Shown: positions 8,180 through 15,371, counted from the first letter of the stretch. The stretch: 19,874 nt of DNA from Bacteroidaceae bacterium (GCA_900769465.1 CAAGGT010000254.1:1-19874); one strand, 5' to 3'. Numbers and translations: made by a program. The notes: generated by a model not told the origin, from the letters alone.

Positions 8180-8830
8180 CTAAAAAGCCCGGCCGTTACG
8201 GCCATGGCACAGGACAACGAGCAAATCGTCCAGTACCGCGTAGTCGGCAAAGAACCCCACACCATCATACCCGTCAAGGCCTACCATAGTTACCGCAACA
8301 CGCCCTTCGTCCCGGGGTTGGAACTCCCCGACATATATATTATCCTTAAAATCGCCGCCCAAATCACCGACAATCTTATATAGAGCCTCCTTGGCACACC
8401 AATGGACAAGAGCCACAAAATTCTTTTTTTCGGGCAGCACGTCCTCGAGCATTCCGGCCGACATGAAACGGCCGGCGACAGCCACGACATCGCGCGAGAG
8501 CAACTCCACATCCACCCCTACGGCATTTGCCGATGAAAAGGCAACAACCGCATACCCTTTAGTGTGCGATATGCTGATATTCTGCCCCACACCATCAAGC
8601 GACGGCCTTCCGGCAGAGTCGTACACTACACGCGCTGCATCACCCCACCATCGGGCCACAATAGCACGGACGGCAAGCCATTCAGCGCAACGCCTCTCCG
8701 ACCGGAATTTGACAAGAGCATACGAGGCACATTCGGCAGGAACCATCCCAAGCAGTTCATCGACACTCTCGGTTATCTTCCACACCACAATGTCAACACC
8801 GGCCAATTCAAACTGCCTGTATAATGGCAT
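8180..8830 (-). CDS. 4'-phosphopantetheinyl transferase superfamily protein (Sfp-like)
   Basis: Predicted to move 4'-phosphopantetheine from CoA to a serine on an acyl-, aryl- or peptidyl-carrier protein. The signature residues are present: GRPSL at 74-78, ISISHTKG at 85-92, VGVDVE at 104-109 with Mg-binding D107 and E109, and WCAKEALYK at 144-152 with the catalytic-type E148. At 216 residues it is close to the two-domain Sfp/EntD type and longer than AcpS. The carrier-protein partner is not in the window, so the target is unknown. Its ATG shares one base with the stop of the upstream gldE-like gene (TGATG, 8828-8832), so the two are probably translationally coupled. Confidence 0.9.
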   Translation of the reverse strand: MPLYRQFELAGVDIVVWKITESVDELLGMVPAECASYALVKFRSERRCAEWLAVRAIVARWWGDAARVVYDSAGRPSLDGVGQNISISHTKGYAVVAFSSANAVGVDVELLSRDVVAVAGRFMSAGMLEDVLPEKKNFVALVHWCAKEALYKIVGDLGGDFKDNIYVGEFQPRDEGRVAVTMVGLDGYDGVGFFADYAVLDDLLVVLCHGRNGRAF

Positions 8831-10182
8831 CAGGACTCCTCTGTTTCAACGGGTTCAACATCTGCAGACGGCAACACGGCCTTTATTTTGACAATGCGGT
8901 GCTTGTCCTTCTGCACCACCTCAAACGATACATCGTTGCACATTACAACCTCATGAAGTAACGGAAACTCACCCTTTACCTCAAGCAACAGCCCCGCCAG
9001 AGTATCAGCTTCGCCCGAGAAATCCTCGAACCCGTCACTGTCCAATGAGGTAATCTTATAGAAATCGGACAGCGAAGTACGGCCATCGAACATATATGTC
9101 CTTTCATCGAGTTTCTCGTATGAAGAATCCGGCTCATCGAACTCGTCGTTGATTTCACCCACAATCTCTTCAATGATATCCTCAAGCGTTATGAGGCCCG
9201 ACACACCGCCGAATTCATCCACAACAACCGCCATATGCACCTTCACGGTCTGGAAATCACACAACAGGTCATCAATTTTCTTTGTCTCGGGAACGAAGAA
9301 TGGCTGGCGTATGAGAGATTGCCAACGGAAATTGCCTCCTCGGTTAAGATGCGGTATCAAATCCTTTATATAAAGGATTCCACGTATATCATCCTGTGTC
9401 TTGCCGTAGACAGGAATGCGCGAATAGGCATTCTCTGCCGCACATTTAAGCACCTCGGAATAAGGGGCACGCAAATCGAGCATAACCATATCCAGACGAG
9501 AAGTCATGATATTCTTCACCGTTTCGTCGCCGAACCTGATTATACCCTCGAGCATATTCTTCTGCTCACCGATCTCTTTTGTATCGGTAAGTTCAAGAGC
9601 CTGTTCGAGTTCATCGACCGAAAGCATACGGTTGTTCTTTGACACGACACGCTGGGCGAACGCCGTAGAGCGCACAAGCATCTTCGAGAATGGAGAGAGT
9701 ACCCTGGAAAGGATGTAGAACACACCCGACACGGAGCGGGAGAATTTTACGACATTGCTCTTGGAATAAATCTTTGGCATCACCTCTCCAAATAGCAACA
9801 GAAGGAACGTCAACAGCACTGTAAGCAACAGGAATTTCTGCCACTCGGCCCCATCGGCAAAATGAAGCACATTCATGAAGAAATAGTTGAGCAACATTAC
9901 AACGCCCACATTGACAAAATCATTGACAATCAGTATTGTCGCCAACAACCGTTCGGGATCCTTCAACAATTCTATGACACGTTTGTCCCTTGCCGACTTA
10001 CTCTCGGCCATTTCATCAAGATTCTCCCTTGTCAATGAGAAGAAAGCAATCTCGGCCCCCGAAGCGAAAGCGGAACAGAGCAACAGGAATGCAGCCACAC
10101 AGGCTGCAACAACAGCCCCCACAGAAGGTACAGTCAAGCTGACCTTGGCGGAGAATATGAATGCAGTCGCAAATATATCCAA
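8830..10182 (-). CDS. gldE: GldE-like DUF21/CBS/CorC_HlyC transmembrane protein
   Basis: A 450-residue protein of the hemolysin C/CorC class. It has an N-terminal DUF21 region with about four membrane helices (residues ~20-160, including ASGAEIAFFSLTREN and LLFGEVMPKIYSK), two CBS domains (~220-280 and ~290-345, with VVVDEFGGVSGLITLEDIIEE), and a C-terminal CorC_HlyC domain (~355-435). In Bacteroidota the copy beside ssb is called GldE because it was found in gliding studies of Flavobacterium; gut Bacteroidales do not glide, so a cation-transport or envelope role is more likely here. No ATG opens the frame; the likely start is TTG at 10182, 15 bases after the ssb stop. The next gene overlaps its stop by one base. 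Confidence 0.85.
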   Translation of the reverse strand: MDIFATAFIFSAKVSLTVPSVGAVVAACVAAFLLLCSAFASGAEIAFFSLTRENLDEMAESKSARDKRVIELLKDPERLLATILIVNDFVNVGVVMLLNYFFMNVLHFADGAEWQKFLLLTVLLTFLLLLFGEVMPKIYSKSNVVKFSRSVSGVFYILSRVLSPFSKMLVRSTAFAQRVVSKNNRMLSVDELEQALELTDTKEIGEQKNMLEGIIRFGDETVKNIMTSRLDMVMLDLRAPYSEVLKCAAENAYSRIPVYGKTQDDIRGILYIKDLIPHLNRGGNFRWQSLIRQPFFVPETKKIDDLLCDFQTVKVHMAVVVDEFGGVSGLITLEDIIEEIVGEINDEFDEPDSSYEKLDERTYMFDGRTSLSDFYKITSLDSDGFEDFSGEADTLAGLLLEVKGEFPLLHEVVMCNDVSFEVVQKDKHRIVKIKAVLPSADVEPVETEES

Positions 10183-10197
10183 AGCTATAAAATTAAA

Positions 10198-10581
10198 TTA
10201 AAACGATGTCCCCTGGACAGGCCCCTCGGGAGCAGCAGCACCCGTAGTCCTTGAAGAAAGCATATCCATTGTCTCGGCAAGAATCTCAGTCCTGTAACGG
10301 CGTATGCCATTCTGGTCCTCGTATGTATTTGTCCTTATCTTGCCTTCGATATATATACGGTCACCTTTGTGTACATACTTTTCGGCAACCTCGGCCAATC
10401 CGCCCCACAGGACGACATTGTGCCACTCGGTACGTTCCGGCACCGGAGTACCGTTCTGGAGGGTATACCCACGTTCTGTTGTAGCCAAGACCAGATTCGC
10501 AACGACAACATTACGGTCGAGATGACGCACATCGGGGTCCTTACCCACATTACCTATTAAAATAACCTTGTTGACTGACAT
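10198..10581 (-). CDS. ssb: Single-stranded DNA-binding protein
   Basis: Coats single-stranded DNA during replication, recombination and repair. The OB fold fills residues 1-108, with the family pattern MSVNKVILIGNVGKDP at the start, ERTEWHNVVLWGGLAE at 50-65 and YVHKGDRIYIEGKIRT at 69-84. At 127 residues it is short. The tail after the OB fold is only ~19 residues and ends PVQGTSF. The final Phe is kept, but the usual acidic tip (DDDIPF or DDLPF), which recruits partner proteins, is absent. The stop is TAA at 10198. A second, longer SSB elsewhere in the genome is possible. It is the first gene of the ssb-gldE-PPTase operon. Confidence 0.93.
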   Translation of the reverse strand: MSVNKVILIGNVGKDPDVRHLDRNVVVANLVLATTERGYTLQNGTPVPERTEWHNVVLWGGLAEVAEKYVHKGDRIYIEGKIRTNTYEDQNGIRRYRTEILAETMDMLSSRTTGAAAPEGPVQGTSF

Positions 10582-10620
10582 AATTAATTATTATTAGCAA
10601 TGCAAAAACATACATACGAC

Positions 10621-10650
10621 CCGGGCGGCAAGGCCCGCCGAAGCCCCGAC
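10621..10650 (-). promoter_or_regulatory. GC-rich structured segment in the ssb 5' leader
   Basis: Within an otherwise AT-rich leader, this 30-base block can pair in two exclusive ways: CGGGC 10622-10626 with GCCCG 10633-10637, or GGCGG 10624-10628 with CCGCC 10635-10639. A further CCCC at 10644-10647 offers other pairings. It lies about 40 bases upstream of the ssb start. A role in ssb translation is only inference. Confidence 0.35.
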
Positions 10651-10687
10651 AACGGAGAGCCGTATCTTTTTTTGCAGGATTATTGTG

Positions 10688-10719
10688 CAAATTTATAAAA
10701 AATACCTGCCTGTTTCAAA
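10688..10719 (-). promoter_or_regulatory. Bacteroidota-type promoter for the ssb operon
   Basis: On the minus strand a TTTG -33 element (10719-10716) is followed by 20 bases and then TAAATTTG (10695-10688), an exact match to the TAnnTTTG -7 consensus. Transcription would start near 10680, leaving a leader of about 100 bases before ssb. Confidence 0.7.
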
Positions 10720-10874
10720 TATTGCACCATCTATTTGCCTGCAACACACTAAAAAAACAGCAACCTATCAAAAAAAGCAGCTATTCAATAGCTACATTTA
10801 ACTCCTCAAAAGCCAAATTATTAGGTTTTGCCAAAAAAAAACTTTATAAATTTCGGTAAAAGGAAAAATTGATA

Positions 10875-10882
10875 TATATTTG
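10875..10882 (+). promoter_or_regulatory. Probable -7 element of the HU gene
   Basis: TATATTTG matches the TAnnTTTG consensus exactly and lies 48 bases upstream of the HU ATG. The -33 region around 10851-10855 reads TTTCG, an imperfect match. Confidence 0.5.
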
Positions 10883-10930
10883 TAACCCGAAATTAAAACC
10901 AAAGCGTTGAATAATTAAAATCATAGAAAG

Positions 10931-11206
10931 ATGACAAAAGCAGAGATTGTTAATGAGATTGCAAAGAAGACGGGAATAGAGAAATCAGTGGTTTTAACAA
11001 CAGTTGAATCGTTCATGGAGGTCGTAAAGACTTCTTTGATCAACCAGGAGTCGGTTTACCTTCGCGGTTTCGGTAGCTTCATAATCAAGCACAGAGCAGA
11101 GAAGACCGCACGCGACATACACAAGGAGAAGACAATTGTCATTCCTGCACACAACATCCCGGCCTTCAAGCCCGCAAAGACATTTATGAATGAAGTAAAA
11201 AAATAA
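10931..11206 (+). CDS. HU-family nucleoid DNA-binding protein
   Basis: A small basic histone-like protein that dimerises and bends DNA. The 91-residue length is typical. The N-terminal helical dimer region starts MTKAEIVNEIAKKTGI, and the arm region contains VYLRGFGSFIIKHRAEKTARD, matching the GFGxF signature. The C-terminal half of the arm carries IVIPAHNIPAFKPAKTF, which matches the PAxxxPxFKPxK pattern of HU/IHF. A promoter-like TATATTTG lies 48 bases upstream. The next gene, encoding a 29-residue basic protein, starts 28 bases after the stop and is probably co-transcribed, because the first terminator comes after it. Confidence 0.95.
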   Translation: MTKAEIVNEIAKKTGIEKSVVLTTVESFMEVVKTSLINQESVYLRGFGSFIIKHRAEKTARDIHKEKTIVIPAHNIPAFKPAKTFMNEVKK

Positions 11207-11234
11207 GAGTGATTAATTAATAAAATGTAAACTT

Positions 11235-11324
11235 ATGCCAAGCGGAAAAAAGAAAAAAAGACATAAAATGTCTACGCACAAGCGTAAAAAAAGATTGAGA
11301 AAGAACAGACATAAGAGCAAGTAA
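11235..11324 (+). CDS. 29-residue highly basic protein, AURKAIP1/COX24 (bS22/mS38)-like
   Basis: ATG at 11235 to TAA at 11322-11324 encodes 29 residues: MPSGKKKKRHKMSTHKRKKR then LRKNRHKSK. More than half are Lys, Arg or His, and there is no acidic residue. The pattern KKKRHKM-xx-HKRKKRLRKNRH resembles the AURKAIP1/COX24 (DUF1713) motif of the small ribosomal proteins bS22 (Actinobacteria) and mS38 (mitochondria). From memory, near-identical tiny proteins occur between HU and rng in other Bacteroidales, which argues that it is real. A ribosomal or RNA-binding role is inference from this resemblance. It lies 28 bases after HU and 18 bases before a strong terminator. Confidence 0.75.
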   Translation: MPSGKKKKRHKMSTHKRKKRLRKNRHKSK

Positions 11325-11342
11325 GTAAAGTCTGTCAAAGTA

Positions 11343-11394
11343 CAAAAAACAAACTTGTAAGGAATATGAATAAGGACTACAAGTTTGTTTTTTG
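11343..11394 (+). terminator. Rho-independent terminator after the HU/29-aa operon
   Basis: A perfect inverted repeat with 17-base arms, CAAAAAACAAACTTGTA at 11343-11359 and TACAAGTTTGTTTTTTG at 11378-11394, around an 18-base loop. The right arm ends in a T run. It separates the HU unit from rng, which therefore needs its own promoter or read-through. Confidence 0.8.
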
Positions 11395-11436
11395 CATTAA
11401 AGGAACAAGGCAAGGCAACGCACCACGCCTTAAAGT

Positions 11437-11446
11437 AAAGGAGGTG
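11437..11446 (+). promoter_or_regulatory. Shine-Dalgarno-like element upstream of rng
   Basis: AAAGGAGGTG is a near-perfect anti-SD match, which is rare in Bacteroidota. It ends 25 bases before the rng GTG, too far for ordinary use unless the start is misplaced or the spacing is folded. Confidence 0.4.
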
Positions 11447-11471
11447 CAAAGACAAAAAAAACAACAGTATT

Positions 11472-13049
11472 GTGACAAGCGAACTATTTGTAGATGTTCA
11501 CTCCCAGGAAGTCTCCATTGCCATCACAGAAGAGAAGCAACTGGTGGAATTCCAGAAGGAGGAACAGACTGAGACGTTTTCAGTAGGCAATATCTACCAC
11601 GGGCGTGTGAAGAAGATCATGCCCGGCTTGAATGCCTGCTTTGTGGATGTCGGCTCAGAAAAGGAAGCATTCCTGCACTATACTGATTTAGGCGCACAAT
11701 TTTACTCTCTTCAGAAGTATCTGAAACAAATTACAAGCGACCGAAAGAAAAACTTCCCCATTGCGAAGGCATCCATAATGCCCGAGAAAAAGAAGGAAGG
11801 AAACATTAGCGAAGCGTTGCAGACAGGCCAGGAAATATTGGTGCAGATAACTAAAGAACCAATCAACACCAAAGGGCCCAGACTGACTTGCGAACTCTCG
11901 TTCGCCGGACGCTTCCTGATACTGATACCCTTTGAGGACAAGGTATCGGTATCGTCAAAGATAAAGTCCCCCGAGGAGCGCACGCGCCTCAAGCAACTGC
12001 TGCAGAGCATAAAGCCAAAGAACTTTGGCATAATCGTGCGCACAGCCGCCGAAGGCAAGAAGGTAGCTGAGCTCGACAGTGAACTGCGTTCATTGCAGAA
12101 CAACTGGGAGTCACTTGTGGGCAAGGTGCAGAAAAGCACCAAACCACCGACAATGGTACACGAGGAATCGGACAGAACCCTCGCATTGTTGCGCGACTTG
12201 TTCAACCCGTCGTATGAAAGCATACACGTCAACGACACCGAGGTATACAAGCGCATAAGGGACTACGTTTCGGTGATTGCACCCGAAAGCGTGAACATAA
12301 TAAAGCTCTACCGTGGCGAATTGCCCATTTTCGACCACTTTGGCATAACGAAACAGATAAAATCCTCGTTCGGAAGAATCGTTTCGTTCAAAGGCGGAGC
12401 CTACCTGGTCATCGAGCACACTGAAGCATTGCACGTCGTTGACGTGAACAGCGGCAACAGGGCACGCAACAATGCTAGCAATCAGGAAGAGAATGCGCTC
12501 GAGGTAAACCTTGGAGCTGCCGACGAGCTCGCCCGCCAATTGCGCCTGCGCGATATGGGAGGCATCATAGTAGTGGATTTCATAGACATGGACAAGGCCG
12601 AAAACCGTCAAAAAGTCTATGAGAGAATGACGGAAAACATGAGCCGCGACAGAGCAAAGCACAACATTCTTCCATTGAGCAAGTTCGGCCTGATGCAGAT
12701 AACACGCCAGAGAGTCCGTCCGGCAACATCACTGCAAGTCGAAGAGTGTTGCCCCGTTTGCCACGGCAAAGGCAAGATACAGCCGTCGGTACTGTTTACC
12801 GACACACTTGAGAGTAAAATGGAGGCCCTGGTAAAGACCACGGGTATCAAGCGATTTAAATTACACGTGCATCCGTACGTCTGCGCATACATAAAGAAAG
12901 GTATAGTCTCACTCTACCGCAGATGGCAAATGAGGTACGGATTAGGAATCAGAGTCGTGCCTGACCAAAGACTGTCATATCTGGAATACCATTTTTATGA
13001 CAAGAACGGTAACGAAGTGGATATGAAAGAGGCAACCGACATCAAGTAA
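11472..13049 (+). CDS. rng: Ribonuclease G (RNase E/G family)
   Basis: A cytoplasmic endoribonuclease for rRNA maturation and mRNA decay. The 525-residue protein matches the Bacteroidota RNase G layout. The N-terminal segment is TSELFVDVHSQEVSIAI, and an S1 RNA-binding domain covers ~36-130 (SVGNIYHGRVKKIMPGLNACFVDVG). The DNase-I-like catalytic domain has metal aspartates at D324 (VVDVNSG) and D369 (VVDFIDM). A zinc-link CPVC lies at 427-430, and the C-terminal segment ends EVDMKEATDIK. The start is GTG at 11472; an in-frame stop at 11436-11438 excludes a longer protein, and no ATG lies between. A strong Shine-Dalgarno-like AAAGGAGGTG is at 11437-11446, unusually far (25 bases) from that GTG. 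Rng and HU are neighbours in many Bacteroidales, from memory. Confidence 0.95.
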   Translation: MTSELFVDVHSQEVSIAITEEKQLVEFQKEEQTETFSVGNIYHGRVKKIMPGLNACFVDVGSEKEAFLHYTDLGAQFYSLQKYLKQITSDRKKNFPIAKASIMPEKKKEGNISEALQTGQEILVQITKEPINTKGPRLTCELSFAGRFLILIPFEDKVSVSSKIKSPEERTRLKQLLQSIKPKNFGIIVRTAAEGKKVAELDSELRSLQNNWESLVGKVQKSTKPPTMVHEESDRTLALLRDLFNPSYESIHVNDTEVYKRIRDYVSVIAPESVNIIKLYRGELPIFDHFGITKQIKSSFGRIVSFKGGAYLVIEHTEALHVVDVNSGNRARNNASNQEENALEVNLGAADELARQLRLRDMGGIIVVDFIDMDKAENRQKVYERMTENMSRDRAKHNILPLSKFGLMQITRQRVRPATSLQVEECCPVCHGKGKIQPSVLFTDTLESKMEALVKTTGIKRFKLHVHPYVCAYIKKGIVSLYRRWQMRYGLGIRVVPDQRLSYLEYHFYDKNGNEVDMKEATDIK

Positions 13050-13064
13050 CCTGAACAAGAACCC

Positions 13065-13084
13065 AAGAGGCTTGCAAGCCTCTT
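13065..13084. terminator. Hairpin 1 after rng
   Basis: Perfect palindrome AAGAGGCTTG/CAAGCCTCTT, which folds as a 7-base stem with a TTGCAA loop. It lies 15 bases after the rng stop. There is no T run directly after it. Confidence 0.55.
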
Positions 13085-13086
13085 CA

Positions 13087-13126
13087 TGAGCAATCCTCTC
13101 ACCTGTGCAGGTGAGAGGATTGCTCA
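13087..13126. terminator. Hairpin 2 after rng, long perfect dyad
   Basis: Perfect inverted repeat with 19-base arms at 13087-13105 and 13108-13126 around a two-base centre (core CCTCTCACCTG / CAGGTGAGAGG). It begins two bases after hairpin 1. Only a short TTTA follows, so it may terminate transcription or protect the 3' end. Confidence 0.6.
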
Positions 13127-13269
13127 TTTACACATAGGCAGAGTACGACACCACCTAGCAGACAATCACAGACAAGGAGAAACCCGCACAAGGCACACCG
13201 CCACCGGAACCAAAGATACCGGATATCCCGGCCACAGCTCCAAAAGGCCGAAAAAACATCCACAAAATA

Positions 13270-13299
13270 TTGTTATTCCGTTTTTAAGTATTATCTTCG
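13270..13299 (+). promoter_or_regulatory. Probable promoter of the mce-mmd operon
   Basis: TTG at 13270-13272, then 19 bases, then TATCTTCG at 13292-13299, one base off the TAnnTTTG consensus. It leaves a leader of about 60 bases before mce. Confidence 0.45.
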
Positions 13300-13365
13300 C
13301 ATTAGTGGGAAGGGATTTGAGACACCATATCCTGCACATAGGACAAACCATTTAGACTTTAAATT

Positions 13366-13770
13366 ATGAAGATTTCAAAAATAGAGCATTTGGGAATTGC
13401 CGTAAAGAGCATAGATGAGTCGTTGCCATACTATGAACAGGTTCTGGGTTTCAAATGCTACAACATCGAAACGGTAGAAGACCAGAAGGTGCGTACTGCA
13501 TTCCTCAAGGTCGGTGACACAAAGATTGAACTGCTTGAGGCAACATCCCCCGAGAGCACAATAGCAAAATTCATTGAAAACCGCGGAGAAGGCATACATC
13601 ACATAGCCTACAAGGTTGAGGACGGTGTTGCCAACGCACTAGCCGAGTGTGGACAAAAGGAGATACGCACGATAGACAAGACACCACGCAACGGAGCCGA
13701 GGGATTGCACATCGCCTTTCTGCACCCTAAATCAACACAGGGCGTACTCACCGAATTTTGCGAAGAATAA
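13366..13770 (+). CDS. mce: Methylmalonyl-CoA epimerase
   Basis: Interconverts the (R)- and (S)-methylmalonyl-CoA epimers, linking the B12-dependent mutase to decarboxylation or carboxylation in the succinate-propionate route. The 134-residue protein is a single-unit VOC-fold (glyoxalase-like) enzyme. It starts MKISKIEHLGIAV, and likely metal ligands are H8, E55 (KIELLEAT), a histidine of GIHHIAYKVED (78/79) and E130 (GVLTEFCEE). The ATG at 13366 is the only sensible start. The carboxyltransferase gene begins 36 bases downstream on the same strand, as in other Bacteroidales propionate clusters. The mutase genes themselves are not in the window. Confidence 0.94.
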   Translation: MKISKIEHLGIAVKSIDESLPYYEQVLGFKCYNIETVEDQKVRTAFLKVGDTKIELLEATSPESTIAKFIENRGEGIHHIAYKVEDGVANALAECGQKEIRTIDKTPRNGAEGLHIAFLHPKSTQGVLTEFCEE

Positions 13771-13806
13771 CACTCCAAACAACAAAATATCACTAAACAA
13801 AATATT

Positions 13807-15360
13807 ATGAGCAAGCAATTTGAAAAAATCAAAGAGCTGGTAGCCCTGCGTACTAAAGCACGTCTGGGCGGAGGAGAAAAAGCCATCGAGAAACAGCACG
13901 AACGCGGAAAGTACACCGCACGCGAACGCATAGACATGTTGCTCGACAAAGGCAGTTTTGAAGAGATGGATATGTTCGTCACACACCGATGCACCAACTT
14001 CGGCCAGGAGAAAAAACAGTTCCTCGGCGATGGCGTAGTCGTAGGCAGCGGAACAATAGATGGACGACTTGTATATATTTTTGCACAGGATTTCACCGTT
14101 ACAGGCGGTTCTTTGAGCGAAACCATGGCACAGAAGATATGCAAGGTGATGGACATGGCCATGAAGGTTGGCGCACCCGTCATCGGTATCAATGACAGCG
14201 GCGGCGCACGCATACAAGAGGGCATCAATGCCCTTGCAGGCTATGCCGAGATTTTCCAGCGCAACATCATGGCATCGGGCGTGATACCGCAGATTTCGGG
14301 TATATTCGGTCCCTGCGCAGGCGGTGCGGTATACTCACCGGCCCTGACAGATTTCACCATAATGATGGAAGGCACTGCATACATGTTCCTTACAGGTCCA
14401 AAGGTCGTAAAGACGGTACTTGGAGAGGTTGTGACACAGGAGGAACTTGGTGGTGCAAGCGTACACGCAAGCAAATCGGGCGTGACACATTTCACGGCAC
14501 AAACCGAGGAGGAAGGACTCGCACTCATACGCAAGCTTATGAGCTACATTCCACAGAACAACATGGAGAGCGTGCCCGAAGTTCCATGTACCGACCCAAT
14601 CAACCGCACAAGCGACATACTCAACACCATAATCCCCGACAACCCCAACCAGGCATACGATATGTATCGCGTGATTGCAGAGATTGTCGACAACGGCGAA
14701 TTCCTTGAGGTCCACCGCGACTATGCACAGAACATCATAGTGGGCTTTGCAAGAATGAACGGAAAATCAGTGGGCATTGTCGCCAACCAGCCTTGCAAAT
14801 ATGCAGGTGTCCTGGACTGCAACTCATCGCGCAAAGGAGCGCGTTTTGTACGTTTCTGCGACGCATTCAACATACCTCTTGTAACACTCGTTGACGTTCC
14901 GGGATTCCTGCCGGGTACGGCACAAGAGTACAATGCCGTAATCCTGCACGGAGCGAAGCTGCTCTACGCATACGGCGAGGCCACAGTGCCCAAAGTCACA
15001 GTGACACTGCGTAAGTCATACGGAGGTTCACACATCGTAATGGCCTGCAAGCAACTGCGAGCCGACCTCAACTACGCTTGGCCAAGCGCCGAGATTGCAG
15101 TCATGGGTGCAGCCGGAGCCGCAGAGGTGCTATACGCAAAAGAGGCGAAGGAAGCCGACGACCCCAAGGCATTCATTGCCGAGAAGGAAGCCGAATACAA
15201 CCGCTTGTTCGCAAACCCATACCAGGCTGCAAAATATGGTTACATTGACGATGTCATCGAACCACGCAACACACGTTTCCGCGTTATACGTGCCCTTGCA
15301 CAGCTCGAGAGCAAGCGTCAGGACTTGCCAAAGAAGAAACACGGTAACATTCCACTATAA
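13807..15360 (+). CDS. mmdA: Acyl-CoA carboxyltransferase, methylmalonyl-CoA decarboxylase alpha subunit
   Basis: Moves the carboxyl group between methylmalonyl-CoA/propionyl-CoA and the biotin carrier. The 517-residue protein has the twin crotonase-fold carboxyltransferase layout. The N half carries SGGARIQEG at 131-139 and GPCAGGA at 168-174; the C half carries VDVPGFLPG at 362-370 and YGGSHIVM at 405-412. At the position where propionyl-CoA carboxylases often carry Asp and acetyl-CoA carboxylases Ile, I read I410; decarboxylase and transcarboxylase relatives also have hydrophobic residues there, so this does not settle the direction. The neighbours (epimerase, small subunit, biotin carrier; no biotin carboxylase) favour a decarboxylase or transcarboxylase over an ATP-driven carboxylase. 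It could also be annotated as propionyl-CoA carboxylase beta. Confidence 0.92.
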   Translation: MSKQFEKIKELVALRTKARLGGGEKAIEKQHERGKYTARERIDMLLDKGSFEEMDMFVTHRCTNFGQEKKQFLGDGVVVGSGTIDGRLVYIFAQDFTVTGGSLSETMAQKICKVMDMAMKVGAPVIGINDSGGARIQEGINALAGYAEIFQRNIMASGVIPQISGIFGPCAGGAVYSPALTDFTIMMEGTAYMFLTGPKVVKTVLGEVVTQEELGGASVHASKSGVTHFTAQTEEEGLALIRKLMSYIPQNNMESVPEVPCTDPINRTSDILNTIIPDNPNQAYDMYRVIAEIVDNGEFLEVHRDYAQNIIVGFARMNGKSVGIVANQPCKYAGVLDCNSSRKGARFVRFCDAFNIPLVTLVDVPGFLPGTAQEYNAVILHGAKLLYAYGEATVPKVTVTLRKSYGGSHIVMACKQLRADLNYAWPSAEIAVMGAAGAAEVLYAKEAKEADDPKAFIAEKEAEYNRLFANPYQAAKYGYIDDVIEPRNTRFRVIRALAQLESKRQDLPKKKHGNIPL

Positions 15361-15371
15361 ACAGGAAAACT

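Larger units (their letters stand above)
10582..10930. other. 349-base divergent intergenic region between ssb and HU
   Basis: No gene is visible on either strand. It holds an ssb leader with a GC-rich block (10621-10650), the ssb promoter (10688-10719), an AT-rich stretch with a 7-base dyad at 10779-10793 (AGCTATT c AATAGCT), and the probable HU promoter near 10875. No remnant of another coding gene can be read here. Confidence 0.7.
13050..13365. other. 316-base intergenic region between rng and mce
   Basis: It holds two tandem hairpins right after rng (13065-13126), then about 160 bases with no visible structure, then a probable promoter at 13270-13299 for mce. A 89-codon plus-strand frame (13086-13355) overlaps the second hairpin and looks non-coding. 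Confidence 0.65.

Noticed and set aside
10180..10187. TAGCTTTG on the minus strand at the gldE start
   Set aside because: It matches the -7 consensus but overlaps the gldE start codon and has no -33 partner; most likely chance.
11213..11464. 83-codon minus-strand frame opposite the 29-aa gene
   Set aside because: Phe/Leu-rich because it is the complement of a Lys-rich gene and a terminator; no independent support.
12111..12662. 183-codon minus-strand frame inside rng
   Set aside because: Antisense shadow of the RNase G catalytic domain; no recognisable family.
13086..13355. 89-codon plus-strand frame between rng and mce
   Set aside because: It begins inside the second hairpin, is rich in His/Arg/Thr with no pattern, and contains the likely mce promoter.
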